Source: Actinomycetota bacterium (GTDB lineage Bacteria; Actinomycetota; Actinomycetes; Actinomycetales; Microbacteriaceae). Taken from it: a stretch of DNA of 64,000 nt. Below, piece after piece: positions 36,126 to 46,817 of the stretch (position 1 is its first letter; the number at the start of each line of letters is the position of its first letter). The translations under genes and the position numbers were made by a program. The stretch spans positions 62,001 to 126,000 of the forward strand of contig JAIUOH010000002.1 in the NCBI GenBank assembly GCA_020161315.1, in the 5' to 3' direction. Below the pieces are notes generated by a model. That model was not told the DNA's origin and ran no database searches. It worked only from the letters and a program-made list of their open reading frames with translations.

Positions 36126-36703
36126 GCCGCACCGCCTTTGGCCTGATCGTTGCGGCCGTTGTCATTGTCGCGTTTCTCGCGATGTGGCTTGGCTGGCGCG
36201 CGCGGGCCCGTCGCGACGCGGGGGTGCTTGCGTCAGTTGCAGCACCGGTGGGCGAGCTGATCGCAGAGTTTTCTCGCGTGCTCTATGTCTCGACCACGCC
36301 AGTGGGTGAGCCGCTCTCTCGCGTTGCCGCGCCTGGCTTGCGTTATCGCGGTCAGGCCGAGATTGCGGTGCGCGAGGGCGGGGTGACGATCACGGTAGTT
36401 GGCGAGGATCCCACGCACTTCGAGGCATCTCAGCTGCGGGGCAGCGACTCCGCGGGCCGGCGAGTGGGCAAGGCGGTCGAGCACGATGGCCTCGCGCTCA
36501 TGCGCTGGGTTTCGAACCCTGAGCCTGTCGAAGGGCTCGAAGAACCCCGAGTGCTCGAATCGAGCTTTCGTTTCGAAAGCAAGACCGAGCAGCAGCGCTT
36601 CGCGAACGCGATCGACGCTATCACCCCCGACGAATTTCAACTGTCAGTGGTGCAAAGCACCATGGACCAAGACCCAAACGCAAGCCAGGAAGGCACACGA
36701 TGA
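36122..36703 (+). CDS. Small membrane-anchored protein of the pyr operon
   Basis: A 193-residue protein with one N-terminal membrane helix (~4-24, [21 protein letters not shown]) and a cytoplasmic domain that is predicted beta-rich, perhaps PH-like. Genes of this kind recur between pyrC and carA in actinobacterial pyr operons, but no function is known to me. Residues ~136-142 (NPEPVEG) are encoded by a REP-like core, an apparent in-frame insertion. ATGA overlaps on both sides show it is translated with the pathway genes. Confidence 0.75.
   Translation: MSRTAFGLIVAAVVIVAFLAMWLGWRARARRDAGVLASVAAPVGELIAEFSRVLYVSTTPVGEPLSRVAAPGLRYRGQAEIAVREGGVTITVVGEDPTHFEASQLRGSDSAGRRVGKAVEHDGLALMRWVSNPEPVEGLEEPRVLESSFRFESKTEQQRFANAIDAITPDEFQLSVVQSTMDQDPNASQEGTR
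36520..36535 (+). repeat. REP-like core inside the pyrC-carA intervening gene
   Basis: tgagcctgtcgaaggg, flanked by ttcgaaccc and gctcgaag, giving an imperfect palindrome. It is read in frame as EPVEG. Same family as the copies at 8275, 15269, 22054, 50920 and 59140. Confidence 0.65.
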
Positions 36704-37902
36704 CCCTCATCACCTCAGCGCCCACTGCACCGCCGGCAAGTGCCGTGCCGCACGGCCCCGCCGTGCTCGTGCTCGAAGACGGCACCCGATTCGAGGGCCG
36801 CGCATACGGCGCAACCGGCCAGACTCTTGGTGAGGTCGTGTTTTCGACTGGCATGACCGGGTACCAGGAGACCCTGACTGATCCGTCGTATGCCGGGCAG
36901 ATTGTGCTCATGACCACCCCGCACGTCGGCAACACCGGTGCCAACGACACCGATATGGAGTCGCGCAAGATCTGGGTTGCCGGGTTCATTGTGCGCGATC
37001 CCGCTCGTCGCGTCTCAAACTTCCGTGCCGAGCGCTCGCTTGATGAAGACCTCGTTGCAGACGAAGTGGTGGGCATTTCGGGTGTCGACACCCGCGCGAT
37101 CACCCGCCACATTCGCTCTGCAGGCGCGATGCGCGCCGGCGTTTTCTCGGGCACCGAGTACGAGCTCGGTGCAGAAGCGCAGCTCACGCTGGTGCGCGAG
37201 CAGGCAGGCATGGCGGGCATGAACCTCTCTGCAGAGGTGACCACCGAAGAGCGCTACGAGGTGCCCGCTGCCGAGGGCACCGAGCGCCTCGGCTCGATCG
37301 CGGTGCTCGACCTCGGCATCAAGCGCGCGACCGTCAAATACCTCTCGGAGCACGGTTTCGACGTCGTCGTGTTGCCGGCACACACCACGCTTGCAGAGAT
37401 GCGCGAGCTCGCCCCAGACTCGCTGTTCTTCTCGAACGGCCCCGGCGACCCCGCCGCGTCTGACGCGCAGGTCGAGCTGCTGCGCGAGATGCTGCGCGAC
37501 GGCGTGCCCTACTTCGGTATCTGCTTCGGCAACCAGCTGCTCGGCCGTGCGCTTGGCTTCGAGACCTACAAGCTGCCTTTCGGACACCGCGGCATCAACC
37601 AGCCCGTGCTCGACAAGAAGACCGGCCGCGTCGAGATCACCGCGCAGAACCACGGCTTCGCGGTCGACCTACCGATCGAGGGTGTGCACGAATCGCCCGT
37701 CGGCCTCGGCCGCGTGCAGGTGAGCCACTACAGCCTTAACGACCAGGTCGTTGAGGGCCTCGAGTGCCTCGACATCGCCGCTTTCTCGGTGCAGTACCAC
37801 CCGGAGGCTGCGGCAGGCCCGCACGACGCCTTCTACCTGTTCGAACGTTTCAGCCAGCTTGTGAAGAACCGCGCCGCAGCAGCCGGCGTTGAGGAGAACT
37901 AA
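36700..37902 (+). CDS. carA: Carbamoyl-phosphate synthase small subunit
   Basis: A 400-residue glutaminase subunit giving ammonia to CarB. The N-terminal CPSase_sm domain ([32 protein letters not shown]) is followed by a class I amidotransferase domain with the nucleophile in [13 protein letters not shown] and the His/Glu pair in [13 protein letters not shown]. Overlaps the previous gene by four bases and is three bases from carB. Confidence 0.97.
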   Translation: MTLITSAPTAPPASAVPHGPAVLVLEDGTRFEGRAYGATGQTLGEVVFSTGMTGYQETLTDPSYAGQIVLMTTPHVGNTGANDTDMESRKIWVAGFIVRDPARRVSNFRAERSLDEDLVADEVVGISGVDTRAITRHIRSAGAMRAGVFSGTEYELGAEAQLTLVREQAGMAGMNLSAEVTTEERYEVPAAEGTERLGSIAVLDLGIKRATVKYLSEHGFDVVVLPAHTTLAEMRELAPDSLFFSNGPGDPAASDAQVELLREMLRDGVPYFGICFGNQLLGRALGFETYKLPFGHRGINQPVLDKKTGRVEITAQNHGFAVDLPIEGVHESPVGLGRVQVSHYSLNDQVVEGLECLDIAAFSVQYHPEAAAGPHDAFYLFERFSQLVKNRAAAAGVEEN

Positions 37903-37905
37903 CCC

Positions 37906-40900
37906 ATGCCAAAGCGCCAAGACATTAACTCAGTCCTCGTTATCGGCTCGGGCCCGATCGTCATCGGTCAGGCCTGCGAGTTTGACTACTCGGGCACCCA
38001 GGCCTGCCGAGTGCTGCGCGAAGAGGGCGTGAGAGTGATCCTCGTGAACTCGAACCCCGCGACGATCATGACTGACCCCGACTTTGCCGACGCAACCTAC
38101 GTCGAGCCGATCACCCCAGAGGTCATCGAGTCGATCATCATCAAGGAGCGCCCAGACGCGATTCTGCCAACGCTCGGCGGCCAGACGGCGCTCAACGCGG
38201 CCATGTCGCTGCATGAGCTCGGCATTCTCGAGAAGCACGGCGTCGAGCTGATCGGTGCGAAGGTCGACGCGATTCGTCGCGGTGAGGATCGTCAGATCTT
38301 CAAGGAGCTCGTGCTCGAGGCAGGCGCCGATGTGGCGCGCTCGCACATCGCGCACACGCTCGAAGAGGCCAAGGAATTCGCAAAGGATCTCGGGTACCCG
38401 CTCGTTGTGCGCCCGTCGTTTACCATGGGCGGCCTCGGTTCGGGCTTTGCTTACACCGAAGAAGACCTCGTGCGCATTGCTGGCGATGGCCTGCACTACA
38501 GCCCCACCAGCGAGGTGCTGCTCGAAGAGTCGATTCTCGGCTGGAAAGAGTACGAGCTCGAGCTCATGCGCGACACCAGCGATAACACGGTGGTCGTCTG
38601 CTCGATTGAGAACGTTGACGCCGTCGGAGTGCACACCGGCGACTCAATCACGGTGGCACCCGCACTCACCCTGACCGACCGTGAGTACCAGAAGCTGCGC
38701 GACATCTCGATCGACATCATTCGCTCGGTCGGTGTTGACACCGGCGGTTGCAACATTCAGTTCGCCGTCGACCCGGTGACCGGTCGCGTCATCGTGATCG
38801 AGATGAACCCGCGTGTCTCTCGCTCGTCGGCGCTCGCCTCGAAGGCCACCGGCTTTCCGATCGCGAAGATCGCGGCAAAGCTTGCCCTTGGTTACCGCCT
38901 CGATGAGATTCCAAACGACATCACGCAGAAGACCCCGGCGAGTTTCGAGCCCGCGATTGACTACGTCGTGGTGAAGGCACCCCGCTTCGCGTTCGAGAAG
39001 TTCCCGGCAGCAGACGACACCCTCACTACCACCATGAAGTCGGTGGGCGAGGCAATGGCGATCGGCCGCAACTTCACGACCGCCATGCAAAAGGCGCTGC
39101 GTTCGCTTGAGAAGCGCGGCACCTCGTTCCACTGGGGCGAAGAGAACCGCCCCGTCGCCGAGATTCTCGAGACCATCAAGCGCCCGACCGATGGCCGCAT
39201 CGTTGATGTGCAGCAGGCGCTGCGCCTCGGCGCGACCATCGAGCAGGTCTTCGAGTCGACTTCGATCGACCCGTGGTTCCTCGATCAGATTCAGCTCATC
39301 AACGAGGTTGCGGCTCGCGTCGCAGCTGCGCCGCAGCTCACGCTCGACGTGCTGCGCGAGGCGAAAGATCACGGCTTCAGCGACGTGCAGATCGCGGCGA
39401 TTCGCGGTGTCAGTGAGGGCGAGATTCGCGGCCTGCGTCACGGCCTCGGGCTGCGCCCGATCTTTAAGACGGTCGATACCTGTGCGGGCGAGTTTCCGGC
39501 ACTCACGCCGTACCACTACTCGTCGTACGACTTCGAGACCGAGGTGCAGCCGAGCGACCGCAAGAAGATCGTCATTCTTGGCTCGGGCCCGAACCGTATC
39601 GGCCAGGGCGTCGAATTCGACTACTCGTGCGTGCACGCGTCGTTCGCGCTGAGCGAGGCCGGCTACGAGACGATCATGATCAACTGCAACCCCGAGACCG
39701 TGTCTACTGACTACGACACCTCAGATCGCCTGTACTTCGAGCCGCTGACGCTCGAAGACGTGCTCGAGGTCATTCACGCAGAGCAGGCTTCGGGTGAGCT
39801 GCTCGGTGTCGTGGTGCAGCTCGGCGGCCAGACCGCGCTCGGCCTTGCACAGCCGCTGAAGGACGCGGGCATTCCGATTCTCGGCACCACGCCAGAAGCG
39901 ATCGACCTTGCAGAAGAGCGCGGCGCATTCGCCGGCATCCTCGAGCGCGCAGGCCTGCTGGCTCCGCGCAACGGTACCGCGATTGACGAGCAGGGTGCGG
40001 TTCGCATTGCCGAAGAAATCGGCTACCCGGTGCTCGTGCGCCCCTCGTTCGTGCTCGGCGGCCGCGGCATGGAGATCGTCTACGACACCGAGTCGCTGCA
40101 CGGCTACTTCGAGCGTATTGAGGGCCACGCCCTCGTCGGCCCAGGCCACCCGCTGCTCGTTGACCGATTCCTTGATGACGCCATCGAGATCGACGTCGAC
40201 GCACTCTTCGACGGTGAGCAGCTCTACGTTGGCGGCGTGATGGAGCACATCGAAGAGGCCGGCGTGCACTCGGGTGACTCGAGCTGCACCCTGCCTCCGG
40301 TCACGCTCGGCCACGATCAGATTGCCGCTGTGCGCGAGGCGACCCGCGGCATCGCCGAGGGCATCGGCGTGCGCGGTCTGCTCAACGTGCAGTTCGCGAT
40401 CGGTCAGGGCGTGCTCTATGTGCTCGAGGCAAACCCTCGCGCATCGCGCACGGTGCCTTTCGTTTCGAAGGCGCTCGGCATTCCGCTCGCGAAGGCTGCC
40501 TCACGTGTGATGGCTGGGGAGTCGATTCAGCAGCTCATCGACGCGGGCCTGCTGCCCGAGCGTGACGGCTCGCGTGTGCCGATCGACGCACCCATCGCGG
40601 TGAAGGAGGCGGTGCTTCCGTTCAAGCGCTTCCGCACCCACGAGGGCCTTGTTGTCGACTCGCTGCTCGGCCCCGAGATGCGCTCGACTGGCGAGGTCAT
40701 GGGCATGGATCGCGACTTCCCGCGTGCGTTCGCAAAGAGCCAGTCGGCCGCCGGCAGCGAGCTGCCAAAGTCGGGCACTGTGTTCCTCTCGGTCGCTGAT
40801 CGCGACAAGCGCGCGATCGTGCTTCCCGCGCAGCGCCTGCAAGAACTTGGTTACAAGATTCTCGCTACGCAGGGCACCCAGGTGGTGCTCGCGCGCAACG

Positions 40901-41211
40901 GCATCGAGAGCGAGACCGTGCGCAAGCACTCGGCACAGGCAGAGGGTGAGACCATCGTCGACCTGATTAACGCTGGCTCGATCGATATGATCATCAACAC
41001 CCCCTCGGGCTCGTCGGCACGTGCTGACGGCTACGAGATTCGCGCCGCCGCCGTTGCCGCTGACAAGCCAATTTTCACGACCGTGAGCGAGCTCTCGGCA
41101 GCGGTTGGTGCGCTCTCGGCGCAGGTCGACGTGTTCGATGTGAAGTCACTGCAGGAGTACCAGGCAGACCGTGACGCAGCAGACGCGCTCGCGGCGGCAG
41201 AGGCAAACTGA
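37906..41211 (+). CDS. carB: Carbamoyl-phosphate synthase large subunit
   Basis: A 1101-residue enzyme with two ATP-grasp synthetase halves. Each half begins with a similar pre-ATP-grasp segment ([21 protein letters not shown] and [21 protein letters not shown]) and has its own metal-binding loop ([20 protein letters not shown] and [20 protein letters not shown]). The C-terminal MGS-like domain (~960-1080) is the allosteric site, which contains the TPSG-type motif [12 protein letters not shown]. Full length. Supplies carbamoyl phosphate to both pyrimidine and arginine routes. Confidence 0.98.
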   Translation: MPKRQDINSVLVIGSGPIVIGQACEFDYSGTQACRVLREEGVRVILVNSNPATIMTDPDFADATYVEPITPEVIESIIIKERPDAILPTLGGQTALNAAMSLHELGILEKHGVELIGAKVDAIRRGEDRQIFKELVLEAGADVARSHIAHTLEEAKEFAKDLGYPLVVRPSFTMGGLGSGFAYTEEDLVRIAGDGLHYSPTSEVLLEESILGWKEYELELMRDTSDNTVVVCSIENVDAVGVHTGDSITVAPALTLTDREYQKLRDISIDIIRSVGVDTGGCNIQFAVDPVTGRVIVIEMNPRVSRSSALASKATGFPIAKIAAKLALGYRLDEIPNDITQKTPASFEPAIDYVVVKAPRFAFEKFPAADDTLTTTMKSVGEAMAIGRNFTTAMQKALRSLEKRGTSFHWGEENRPVAEILETIKRPTDGRIVDVQQALRLGATIEQVFESTSIDPWFLDQIQLINEVAARVAAAPQLTLDVLREAKDHGFSDVQIAAIRGVSEGEIRGLRHGLGLRPIFKTVDTCAGEFPALTPYHYSSYDFETEVQPSDRKKIVILGSGPNRIGQGVEFDYSCVHASFALSEAGYETIMINCNPETVSTDYDTSDRLYFEPLTLEDVLEVIHAEQASGELLGVVVQLGGQTALGLAQPLKDAGIPILGTTPEAIDLAEERGAFAGILERAGLLAPRNGTAIDEQGAVRIAEEIGYPVLVRPSFVLGGRGMEIVYDTESLHGYFERIEGHALVGPGHPLLVDRFLDDAIEIDVDALFDGEQLYVGGVMEHIEEAGVHSGDSSCTLPPVTLGHDQIAAVREATRGIAEGIGVRGLLNVQFAIGQGVLYVLEANPRASRTVPFVSKALGIPLAKAASRVMAGESIQQLIDAGLLPERDGSRVPIDAPIAVKEAVLPFKRFRTHEGLVVDSLLGPEMRSTGEVMGMDRDFPRAFAKSQSAAGSELPKSGTVFLSVADRDKRAIVLPAQRLQELGYKILATQGTQVVLARNGIESETVRKHSAQAEGETIVDLINAGSIDMIINTPSGSSARADGYEIRAAAVAADKPIFTTVSELSAAVGALSAQVDVFDVKSLQEYQADRDAADALAAAEAN

Positions 41212-41213
41212 GC

Positions 41214-42116
41214 ATGACGATTGCATCGGCACTCGGTGAGGCGACCTTCGCGGGTCGCCTCACCGCCGAGCTTGCGGCGCGCAGACACCTCTGTGCGGGT
41301 ATCGACCCGCACGCCGGCCTGCTCGCCGATTGGAGCCTGAATGATGACGCGGCGGGCGCCGAGCGCATGGGGCGCGCCGTGGTCGAGGCCTCGGCTGGCG
41401 TTGCCGCGTGCGTGAAACCGCAGATCGCGTTCTTCGAGCGCTTTGGGTCGGCGGGTTTTGTCGCCCTTGAGCGCGTGCTCGCAGACGCCCGTGAGGCTGG
41501 CCTGCTGGTCGTCGCAGACGTCAAACGCGGCGACATCGGCACGAGCTTTGCCGCCTACGCCGATGCCTGGCTCACCCCGGGCTCGCCGCTCGAGTGCGAC
41601 GCGATGACAGTTGTGGCCTACCAGGGCTTCGGCAGTCTCGAGGGTGCCTTTACTCACGTGCGCGAGCACGGCAAGGGCCTCTTCGTGCTCGCTGCCACCT
41701 CAAACCCAGAGGCGCGCGACGTGCAGCGCTCGCGCCGCGAAGACGGCCGCACTGTCGCGCAGGCGATGGTCGAAGATGCGCAGGCGTTCAATGCCTCGCT
41801 GCTTGCGGGCGCAGATGAGGCCGCGGTTGCCACCGCTTCCAAGGGTGCTGGTCCTGTCGGTGTGGTGCTCGGGGCAACCCTAAATCTCGCCGACTTCGAC
41901 ATCGACGTGACGTTGCCGGTCGCGAAGCCTGTGCTACCGGTGCTCGCGCCGGGGTTCGGTGCGCAGGGCGGCCGCATCGAAGACGCGAAGGCGATTTTCG
42001 GTGGTCTTGGCTGGGCGCTGCTCGCGAACGAATCGCGCGGCATCCTGGCGGGGGGCGAAGCGGGGCTTGCAGAGCGCATTCGCACTCGTTCCGAGGCTCT
42101 CGCAGACGCGCTGTAA
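41214..42116 (+). CDS. pyrF: Orotidine 5'-phosphate decarboxylase, type 2
   Basis: A 300-residue TIM-barrel enzyme, last step to UMP. The catalytic VVADVKRGDIGTSFAAYADAWL (D-x-K-x-x-D) and VKPQIAFFERFG are as in the longer bacterial/mycobacterial type 2 family. It starts two bases after carB. The 50 bases downstream hold a TAGGCT box spaced for leaderless start of the next gene. No pyrD or pyrE is in the window, so those steps are encoded elsewhere. Confidence 0.96.
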   Translation: MTIASALGEATFAGRLTAELAARRHLCAGIDPHAGLLADWSLNDDAAGAERMGRAVVEASAGVAACVKPQIAFFERFGSAGFVALERVLADAREAGLLVVADVKRGDIGTSFAAYADAWLTPGSPLECDAMTVVAYQGFGSLEGAFTHVREHGKGLFVLAATSNPEARDVQRSRREDGRTVAQAMVEDAQAFNASLLAGADEAAVATASKGAGPVGVVLGATLNLADFDIDVTLPVAKPVLPVLAPGFGAQGGRIEDAKAIFGGLGWALLANESRGILAGGEAGLAERIRTRSEALADAL

Positions 42117-42166
42117 CCGCATCGCTCTGTCACCCAGACTTGCCCTGAAGTATTAGGCTAGATGGA

Positions 42167-43081
42167 ATGACTGAGCAAGTTGGGGCAAAGCCGCGTGTCA
42201 TGCCCGAGGTGGATCGGCAGGCCGCGAACAAAGCGGCCATTGAGGCACGTCGAGCGCGTGCTGAGGTAAAGCAGCGGCTGCGCAGCGGCGAGCTGTCGCC
42301 GATGCGTGCGCTCGAGGCCGCCCGAGAAGACGGCAGCGCCGCCGCCACGCTGCGCGTCACCGAGTTCCTGCAGACGTTTCCGGCTGTTGGTGAGGTGAAG
42401 GCTGCGCGCCTGCTCGACGAGCTGCAGATTTCCCCCCGCAAGCGCCTTGGTGGGCTTGGGGTGCATCAGCGAGAGCGTCTTGAGCGATTCGTGCGCGATC
42501 GCTTCGGTTCGCTTGCCTCGGCAGAAGCGCCCGCACTCACAGTGCTTGCTGGCCCGACCGCGGTGGGCAAGGGAACCGTCGCGGCCTATGTGAGAGACAA
42601 CTACCCAGAGGTCAAACACTCGGTGTCTGTGACCACCCGCCCCGCACGCCCCGGCGAGGTGCATGGTGTGCACTACATCTTCATCGATGACGAGACGTTC
42701 GACAGAATGCTGACGGGCGACGAGTTGCTCGAGTGGGCCACGGTGCACAACAAGTACCGCTACGGCACCCCGCGCGGGCCGGTGCTCGAGGCCGCGGAGC
42801 GCGGCGAGCGAATGCTGCTCGAGATCGATCTGCAGGGTGCTCGCCAGGTGCGCGCGAGCATGCCTGATGCGAGGCTCGTGTTTCTCACGCCCCCGAGCTG
42901 GGACGAGCTGGTGAACCGGCTCGTGGGCCGCGGCACCGAAGACGAAGAAGAGCGCACGCGCAGGCTCGAGACCGCAAAGGTCGAGCTTGCGTCGGCGAGA
43001 GAGTTCGACGCGATCATCGTGAACGACGAGGTGCCCCTCGCGGCCGCGAGACTCGTCGAACTCATTCGCGCGCGCGCTTAG
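42167..43081 (+). CDS. gmk: mIHF-guanylate kinase fusion
   Basis: A 304-residue protein made of two normally separate products. Residues ~15-110 ([48 protein letters not shown]) match actinobacterial integration host factor mIHF, a nucleoid DNA-binding protein. Residues ~123-304 are guanylate kinase with P-loop GPTAVGKGT (129-137), [12 protein letters not shown] and NKYRYGTP. The join is continuous, with no stop or frameshift. In most actinobacteria mihF and gmk are adjacent genes after pyrF, so fusion fits the locus. TAGGCT at 42154-42159 is seven bases from the ATG, suggesting a leaderless message. Its stop overlaps the convergent ABC gene. Confidence 0.93.
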   Translation: MTEQVGAKPRVMPEVDRQAANKAAIEARRARAEVKQRLRSGELSPMRALEAAREDGSAAATLRVTEFLQTFPAVGEVKAARLLDELQISPRKRLGGLGVHQRERLERFVRDRFGSLASAEAPALTVLAGPTAVGKGTVAAYVRDNYPEVKHSVSVTTRPARPGEVHGVHYIFIDDETFDRMLTGDELLEWATVHNKYRYGTPRGPVLEAAERGERMLLEIDLQGARQVRASMPDARLVFLTPPSWDELVNRLVGRGTEDEEERTRRLETAKVELASAREFDAIIVNDEVPLAAARLVELIRARA

Positions 43082-43806
43082 GGCTTCGTCAAGGTTGGGC
43101 CTGCCCCGTCAAGCTCGCGCACGGCACCCTGCTCAAGTCGCAGCCGGCGGTGCGCGCGTTGCGCCACGGCCCTGTCGTGCGTGACCGCGATGACGGTGAG
43201 CCCGTCTCGGTTGAGCTCGTCGATCAGATCAAGAATCTCGTCACGCATGCCCTCGTCGAGATTGCCCGTCGGCTCGTCTGCCAGCAACACACTTGGGTTT
43301 GCGACGATTGCTCGCGCGATTGCGACACGCTGCTGCTGCCCACCTGACAGCTCGCTGGGCCTGTGGCCGCGCCTGTCGGCGAGGCCGACTCGCAGCAGTG
43401 CCTGCGCCACCCGGTCATCTCGATCTGCTCGGCTGAGGCCTCGACTTTCGAGTGCAGCGTCGACGTTCTCGCCGGCGGTGAGCGTCGGTATGAGGTTGAA
43501 TGCTTGAAACACGAAGCCGATCTGCTGTGCTCGAATGCGGGTGTGCTCGGCATCTGAGGTCTTACCCATGTCGATGCCCCCGAGCCGCAACGTGCCCGAC
43601 CTTGGCCGGTCGAGGGCGCCGAGCAGTTGCAGCAGCGTTGACTTTCCGCCGCCTGTCGGCCCTTGAACCGTAACGAACTCACCAGCGGCGACGCTAAACG
43701 TGACATCGCGCAGGGGAGTGATGATGCTTGACCCCTTTCTGTAGCTCTTCGCGACCTGCTGTAGCTCGTAGATGGGCGTTACCTGGGCAACTTCTTGATC
43801 ATTCAT
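43078..43806 (-). CDS. ABC transporter ATP-binding protein, MacB/LolD type
   Basis: A 242-residue ATPase. Walker [11 protein letters not shown]-loop [18 protein letters not shown], signature [16 protein letters not shown] and Walker [15 protein letters not shown] are all intact, in the wording of the MacB/LolD/FtsE subgroup that drives mechanotransmission without transport through the membrane domain. The ATG at 43806 is preferred by homology; longer starts in the same frame lie within the upstream permease gene. It is second in a two-gene unit behind the permease, 25 bases away. Confidence 0.93.
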   Translation of the reverse strand: MNDQEVAQVTPIYELQQVAKSYRKGSSIITPLRDVTFSVAAGEFVTVQGPTGGGKSTLLQLLGALDRPRSGTLRLGGIDMGKTSDAEHTRIRAQQIGFVFQAFNLIPTLTAGENVDAALESRGLSRADRDDRVAQALLRVGLADRRGHRPSELSGGQQQRVAIARAIVANPSVLLADEPTGNLDEGMRDEILDLIDELNRDGLTVIAVTHDRAVAQRAHRRLRLEQGAVRELDGAGPTLTKP

Positions 43807-43831
43807 GATGAAACTTTCTCTTGTGTGTGAG

Positions 43832-45364
43832 TTACGCAACTGACCTGAGTGCCTCTGCCGGGCTGAGCCTTGCGGCCCTCCACGCGCCGAATGCTCCGGC
43901 GACAAGGCCGCCGAGCACGCTGAGGCCGAGCGCAGCGGCGACCACCCAGAGCGTTACCGGTGCGTGCAGCGTGATCTCGCTGGCGGCCTGCGACGCCATG
44001 CCGCCAAAGCCCGGCATGCCAGAACCACCTCCAAAGTCGGGCATGCCCTCAGGGCGTGCAGGCATTCCGTCAGGCGTGCCGCCGGCGCCAGCTGATCCAC
44101 CGCCCATCATCGGTGACGAGCCCGCAGCGATGGTCGGCGAGATGACGTTGATCACGGCGATTGCGCCGAGGCCGAGGATCAGCCCAACCGCGCCACCGAT
44201 GAGTGCCTGCACTGCAGACTCACCCGCGAGCTGCGAAACGACCCGTTTGTTTGACCAGCCGATCGCCTTCAGCGTGCCGAACTCGCGCGTGCGGCGCGTG
44301 ACCCCTGAGCCGGTAAGCAGCATCGAGATAACGAGGGCAACGAGCAGCACGATGATCGAGAGCCAAGCGCCGAGCATGGTGATGAGTGAGGCCGCGCTCG
44401 TGAGCGACCCCGAGACCTGCTGCGCGAGGTCTGCCTGCGAACTCACGGTCGCATCTGGCAGGGCTGTCTCGAGCTGCTCTTGCACCGAGGCGATGTCTGT
44501 TGCGGAGTCGGCCGAGACGTACACCGCTGAGACGACGTCTTCGAGGCCCGCGAGCGAGCGAGCCACGTCGATTGGCAGATAGACATTTGCCGCGGTCTCT
44601 GCCTCACCTGAGGTTGAAGCCAGCGTGCCAATGATCTTCATCTCGGTGCCCGCAACAGAGATGGTGTCACCGACCGAGAGGTCTTTGCTGCTTGCGTAGC
44701 TCTCGTCGAGCAGCGCGACGTTGCTGCCGGCATCGCTCGCTTGAAACGCACGCCCGTCGGCAAGGGTCGTTGCGGAGATTGGGCCAATGTCGCTCGCCGT
44801 GGGGTCGATGCCAAGCACGCTGAAGCTGTTCAGATCGAAGGCGCTGCCGCCCGCACCGTCAAAGCCGCCGCTCGGCGGGCCTGCCGTTTCGCCTTGCCCA
44901 GATTCGCCCTGCCCGGGCATTTGCCCCTGCGACATTTGCGAGAAGTCTGGCATCTCGCCAGAGAAGGTGATGTTATTCAGGCTGAGCACGCCGGTTGCTG
45001 CGGCTACCCCGTCGATTGCTGACACGGTCTGCACGGTGTCGGCGGGTAGCGTGCTGCGCCCCATCTGCACTGAAAGCGTTGACTGGTCGAGCTTGGTGGT
45101 GCCGTCGCTGGTCTCGCCTGCGCCCTGCCCAAATTCGAACCTCGGCCCACCGCCCTCGCCGGGTGCGGCCGCGGCGCCGCTGACAGTGAGATCTGTGCCA
45201 ACGCCATACACGCTCGCGAGAGCGTCGCTCTGCGCGCTGCGAATACCCGCAGCGAGCGACGACACCACAATGACGAGCGCGATAGCTACCGCAAGCCCCG
45301 CCGCGACGATCGCGGTCTGCCGTTTGCGGCCGAGAAGCTCCCGCCGCAGCATGGTCCAATACAT
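43832..45364 (-). CDS. FtsX/MacB-type ABC permease with Met/Gly-rich loops
   Basis: A 510-residue permease: one N-terminal membrane helix (~15-40), a large extracytoplasmic domain, then three C-terminal helices with the FtsX pattern (LLTGSGVTRRTREFGTLKAIGWSNKRVVSQL). Two low-complexity stretches rich in Met, Gly, Pro and Gln lie outside the membrane: residues ~135-172 (MPDFSQMSQGQMPGQ) and ~415-460 (GMPARPEGMPDFGG, GMPGFGGM). ATG 45364 has AAAGGA upstream; the open frame beyond is not coding. Together with the ATPase it likely exports or senses a peptide or other envelope-active molecule. The divergent kinase also has a Met/Pro/Gly-rich loop. Confidence 0.9.
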   Translation of the reverse strand: MYWTMLRRELLGRKRQTAIVAAGLAVAIALVIVVSSLAAGIRSAQSDALASVYGVGTDLTVSGAAAAPGEGGGPRFEFGQGAGETSDGTTKLDQSTLSVQMGRSTLPADTVQTVSAIDGVAAATGVLSLNNITFSGEMPDFSQMSQGQMPGQGESGQGETAGPPSGGFDGAGGSAFDLNSFSVLGIDPTASDIGPISATTLADGRAFQASDAGSNVALLDESYASSKDLSVGDTISVAGTEMKIIGTLASTSGEAETAANVYLPIDVARSLAGLEDVVSAVYVSADSATDIASVQEQLETALPDATVSSQADLAQQVSGSLTSAASLITMLGAWLSIIVLLVALVISMLLTGSGVTRRTREFGTLKAIGWSNKRVVSQLAGESAVQALIGGAVGLILGLGAIAVINVISPTIAAGSSPMMGGGSAGAGGTPDGMPARPEGMPDFGGGSGMPGFGGMASQAASEITLHAPVTLWVVAAALGLSVLGGLVAGAFGAWRAARLSPAEALRSVA

Positions 45365-45530
45365 GCGTGATCCTTTCAACAGTGGTTCTTGATGAAACCT
45401 AAATCGAGTCTCACGATGAACTCGCGGCGGTGCGTCACCCCAGCGAAGCGACCGCATACCGCGATCGCGGTACCTGCGAATGCGGCGAGGGGATGACGCG
45501 CTGACGGGGTCGGCGGTGCAAACTTGAGGC

Positions 45531-46817
45531 ATGAGCGAATTGGTACGAGGACCGGCGAGGACATCTCGTTGGCGCGATCTCTTGGGCGATGCCCTCGCCG
45601 CGCTCATCGTGCTCTCTGGTGGCGGCCTGCTCGGCATCTTTGGGTCGCCAGCGGGGCCGCCAATCTATGGTGGCGGGATGCCACCTACGATGCCTGGGCA
45701 GCCAGGAATGCTGCACGTCGCCGATGTAGCACTAGCGGCACAGCTCACGTTTATCGCCATCTTCGCGCTGGCCGCTGGGCTGATGTTTTTGCGTCGTTTG
45801 GCGCCTGCGCTAGTGTTTGCGTTCTGTGCAGCGCTCTTCTCGTTCGCGGTGGTCTTTGGGCTGCCAGCCATGGGGCCGGGCATAGCGCTGGTGATTGCGT
45901 CGTACGCGTTTGCGAGCCGCGCGCGTAGGCGCACCGTGTTCATTGCGACGCTCGGCGTGGTTGTTGTGCTTTTGCTGCTCGGCTTTGCTTCGACAGGGTG
46001 GCAGGCGATCGAGCCACGTGTGCTGCAGATCGCAGCCGCCGCCGCAATTGCCGCGGCGCTCGGCGACAGTGCGAGGTCGCGACGCGAGTATCTTGTGGCG
46101 GTCGAAGAGCGGGCAGAGCGAGCCGAACAGGAACGTGAGGCAGAGGCTCGGCGCCAGGTGGCAGAGGAACGGCTGCGAATTGCGCGCGACCTGCACGACA
46201 CCGTGGCGCACCAAATCTCTGTGATCAACCTGCACGCGGGGGTTGTGACGAGCCACCTAGGCGAACACCCGGAGCGCGCGCAACAGGCCCTCGCTACCAT
46301 TCGTGAGGCGGCGCGCGAAGCGCTCAGCGAGATCGGCGAGCTGCTGCACTATCTACGCGACAGCGAGCATCATACAGGCGAGGCTGCGCGAGCCGTGGCG
46401 CAGCCCCCTCAGCTTGGGCTCGAAGCCTTGCCCACGTTGTTTGGGCGGGTTCGCGATGCCGGGTTACAGCTTCATGTGACGCTGCCTGACGACTTGGCCG
46501 GGGTGCCAGCAAGCGTCAGCTCGGTCGCTTATCGCGTGGTACAAGAGGGGCTCACTAACGCGCAGAAGCACGGTGATGGCTCGGTGATCCTATGTATAAC
46601 CTTTGACAGTGCTGCCGAATCTGCCCTGCGAATTCACCTGCGTAATCCGGTGGCGGTGAGCGCCGCCGGGGCTGAGTCCGGCAGCGGCTTTGGTCTCATC
46701 GGGCTGCGCGAACGCGTCGCGGTGCTACGCGGCACCGTCGAGGCCAGACGGGAAGGCGGGGACTTCGTGCTCGATGTCATGTTGCCGCTGCCACTGGCGT
46801 CACAGGAGGCGGCATGA
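45531..46817 (+). CDS. NarL-type sensor histidine kinase
   Basis: A 428-residue membrane kinase. About five to six helices in the first ~185 residues, with an external loop containing GGGMPPTMPGQPGM (~47-62), are followed by a coiled segment, the HisKA_3 dimerisation box RIARDLHDTVAHQISVI with the phospho-His (~residue 223), and an HATPase domain with VVQEGLTNAQKHG (N box) and GSGFGLIGLRERV (G box). It overlaps its response regulator by four bases and is divergent from the ABC exporter, the usual layout when a kinase controls the exporter. Confidence 0.93.
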   Translation: MSELVRGPARTSRWRDLLGDALAALIVLSGGGLLGIFGSPAGPPIYGGGMPPTMPGQPGMLHVADVALAAQLTFIAIFALAAGLMFLRRLAPALVFAFCAALFSFAVVFGLPAMGPGIALVIASYAFASRARRRTVFIATLGVVVVLLLLGFASTGWQAIEPRVLQIAAAAAIAAALGDSARSRREYLVAVEERAERAEQEREAEARRQVAEERLRIARDLHDTVAHQISVINLHAGVVTSHLGEHPERAQQALATIREAAREALSEIGELLHYLRDSEHHTGEAARAVAQPPQLGLEALPTLFGRVRDAGLQLHVTLPDDLAGVPASVSSVAYRVVQEGLTNAQKHGDGSVILCITFDSAAESALRIHLRNPVAVSAAGAESGSGFGLIGLRERVAVLRGTVEARREGGDFVLDVMLPLPLASQEAA

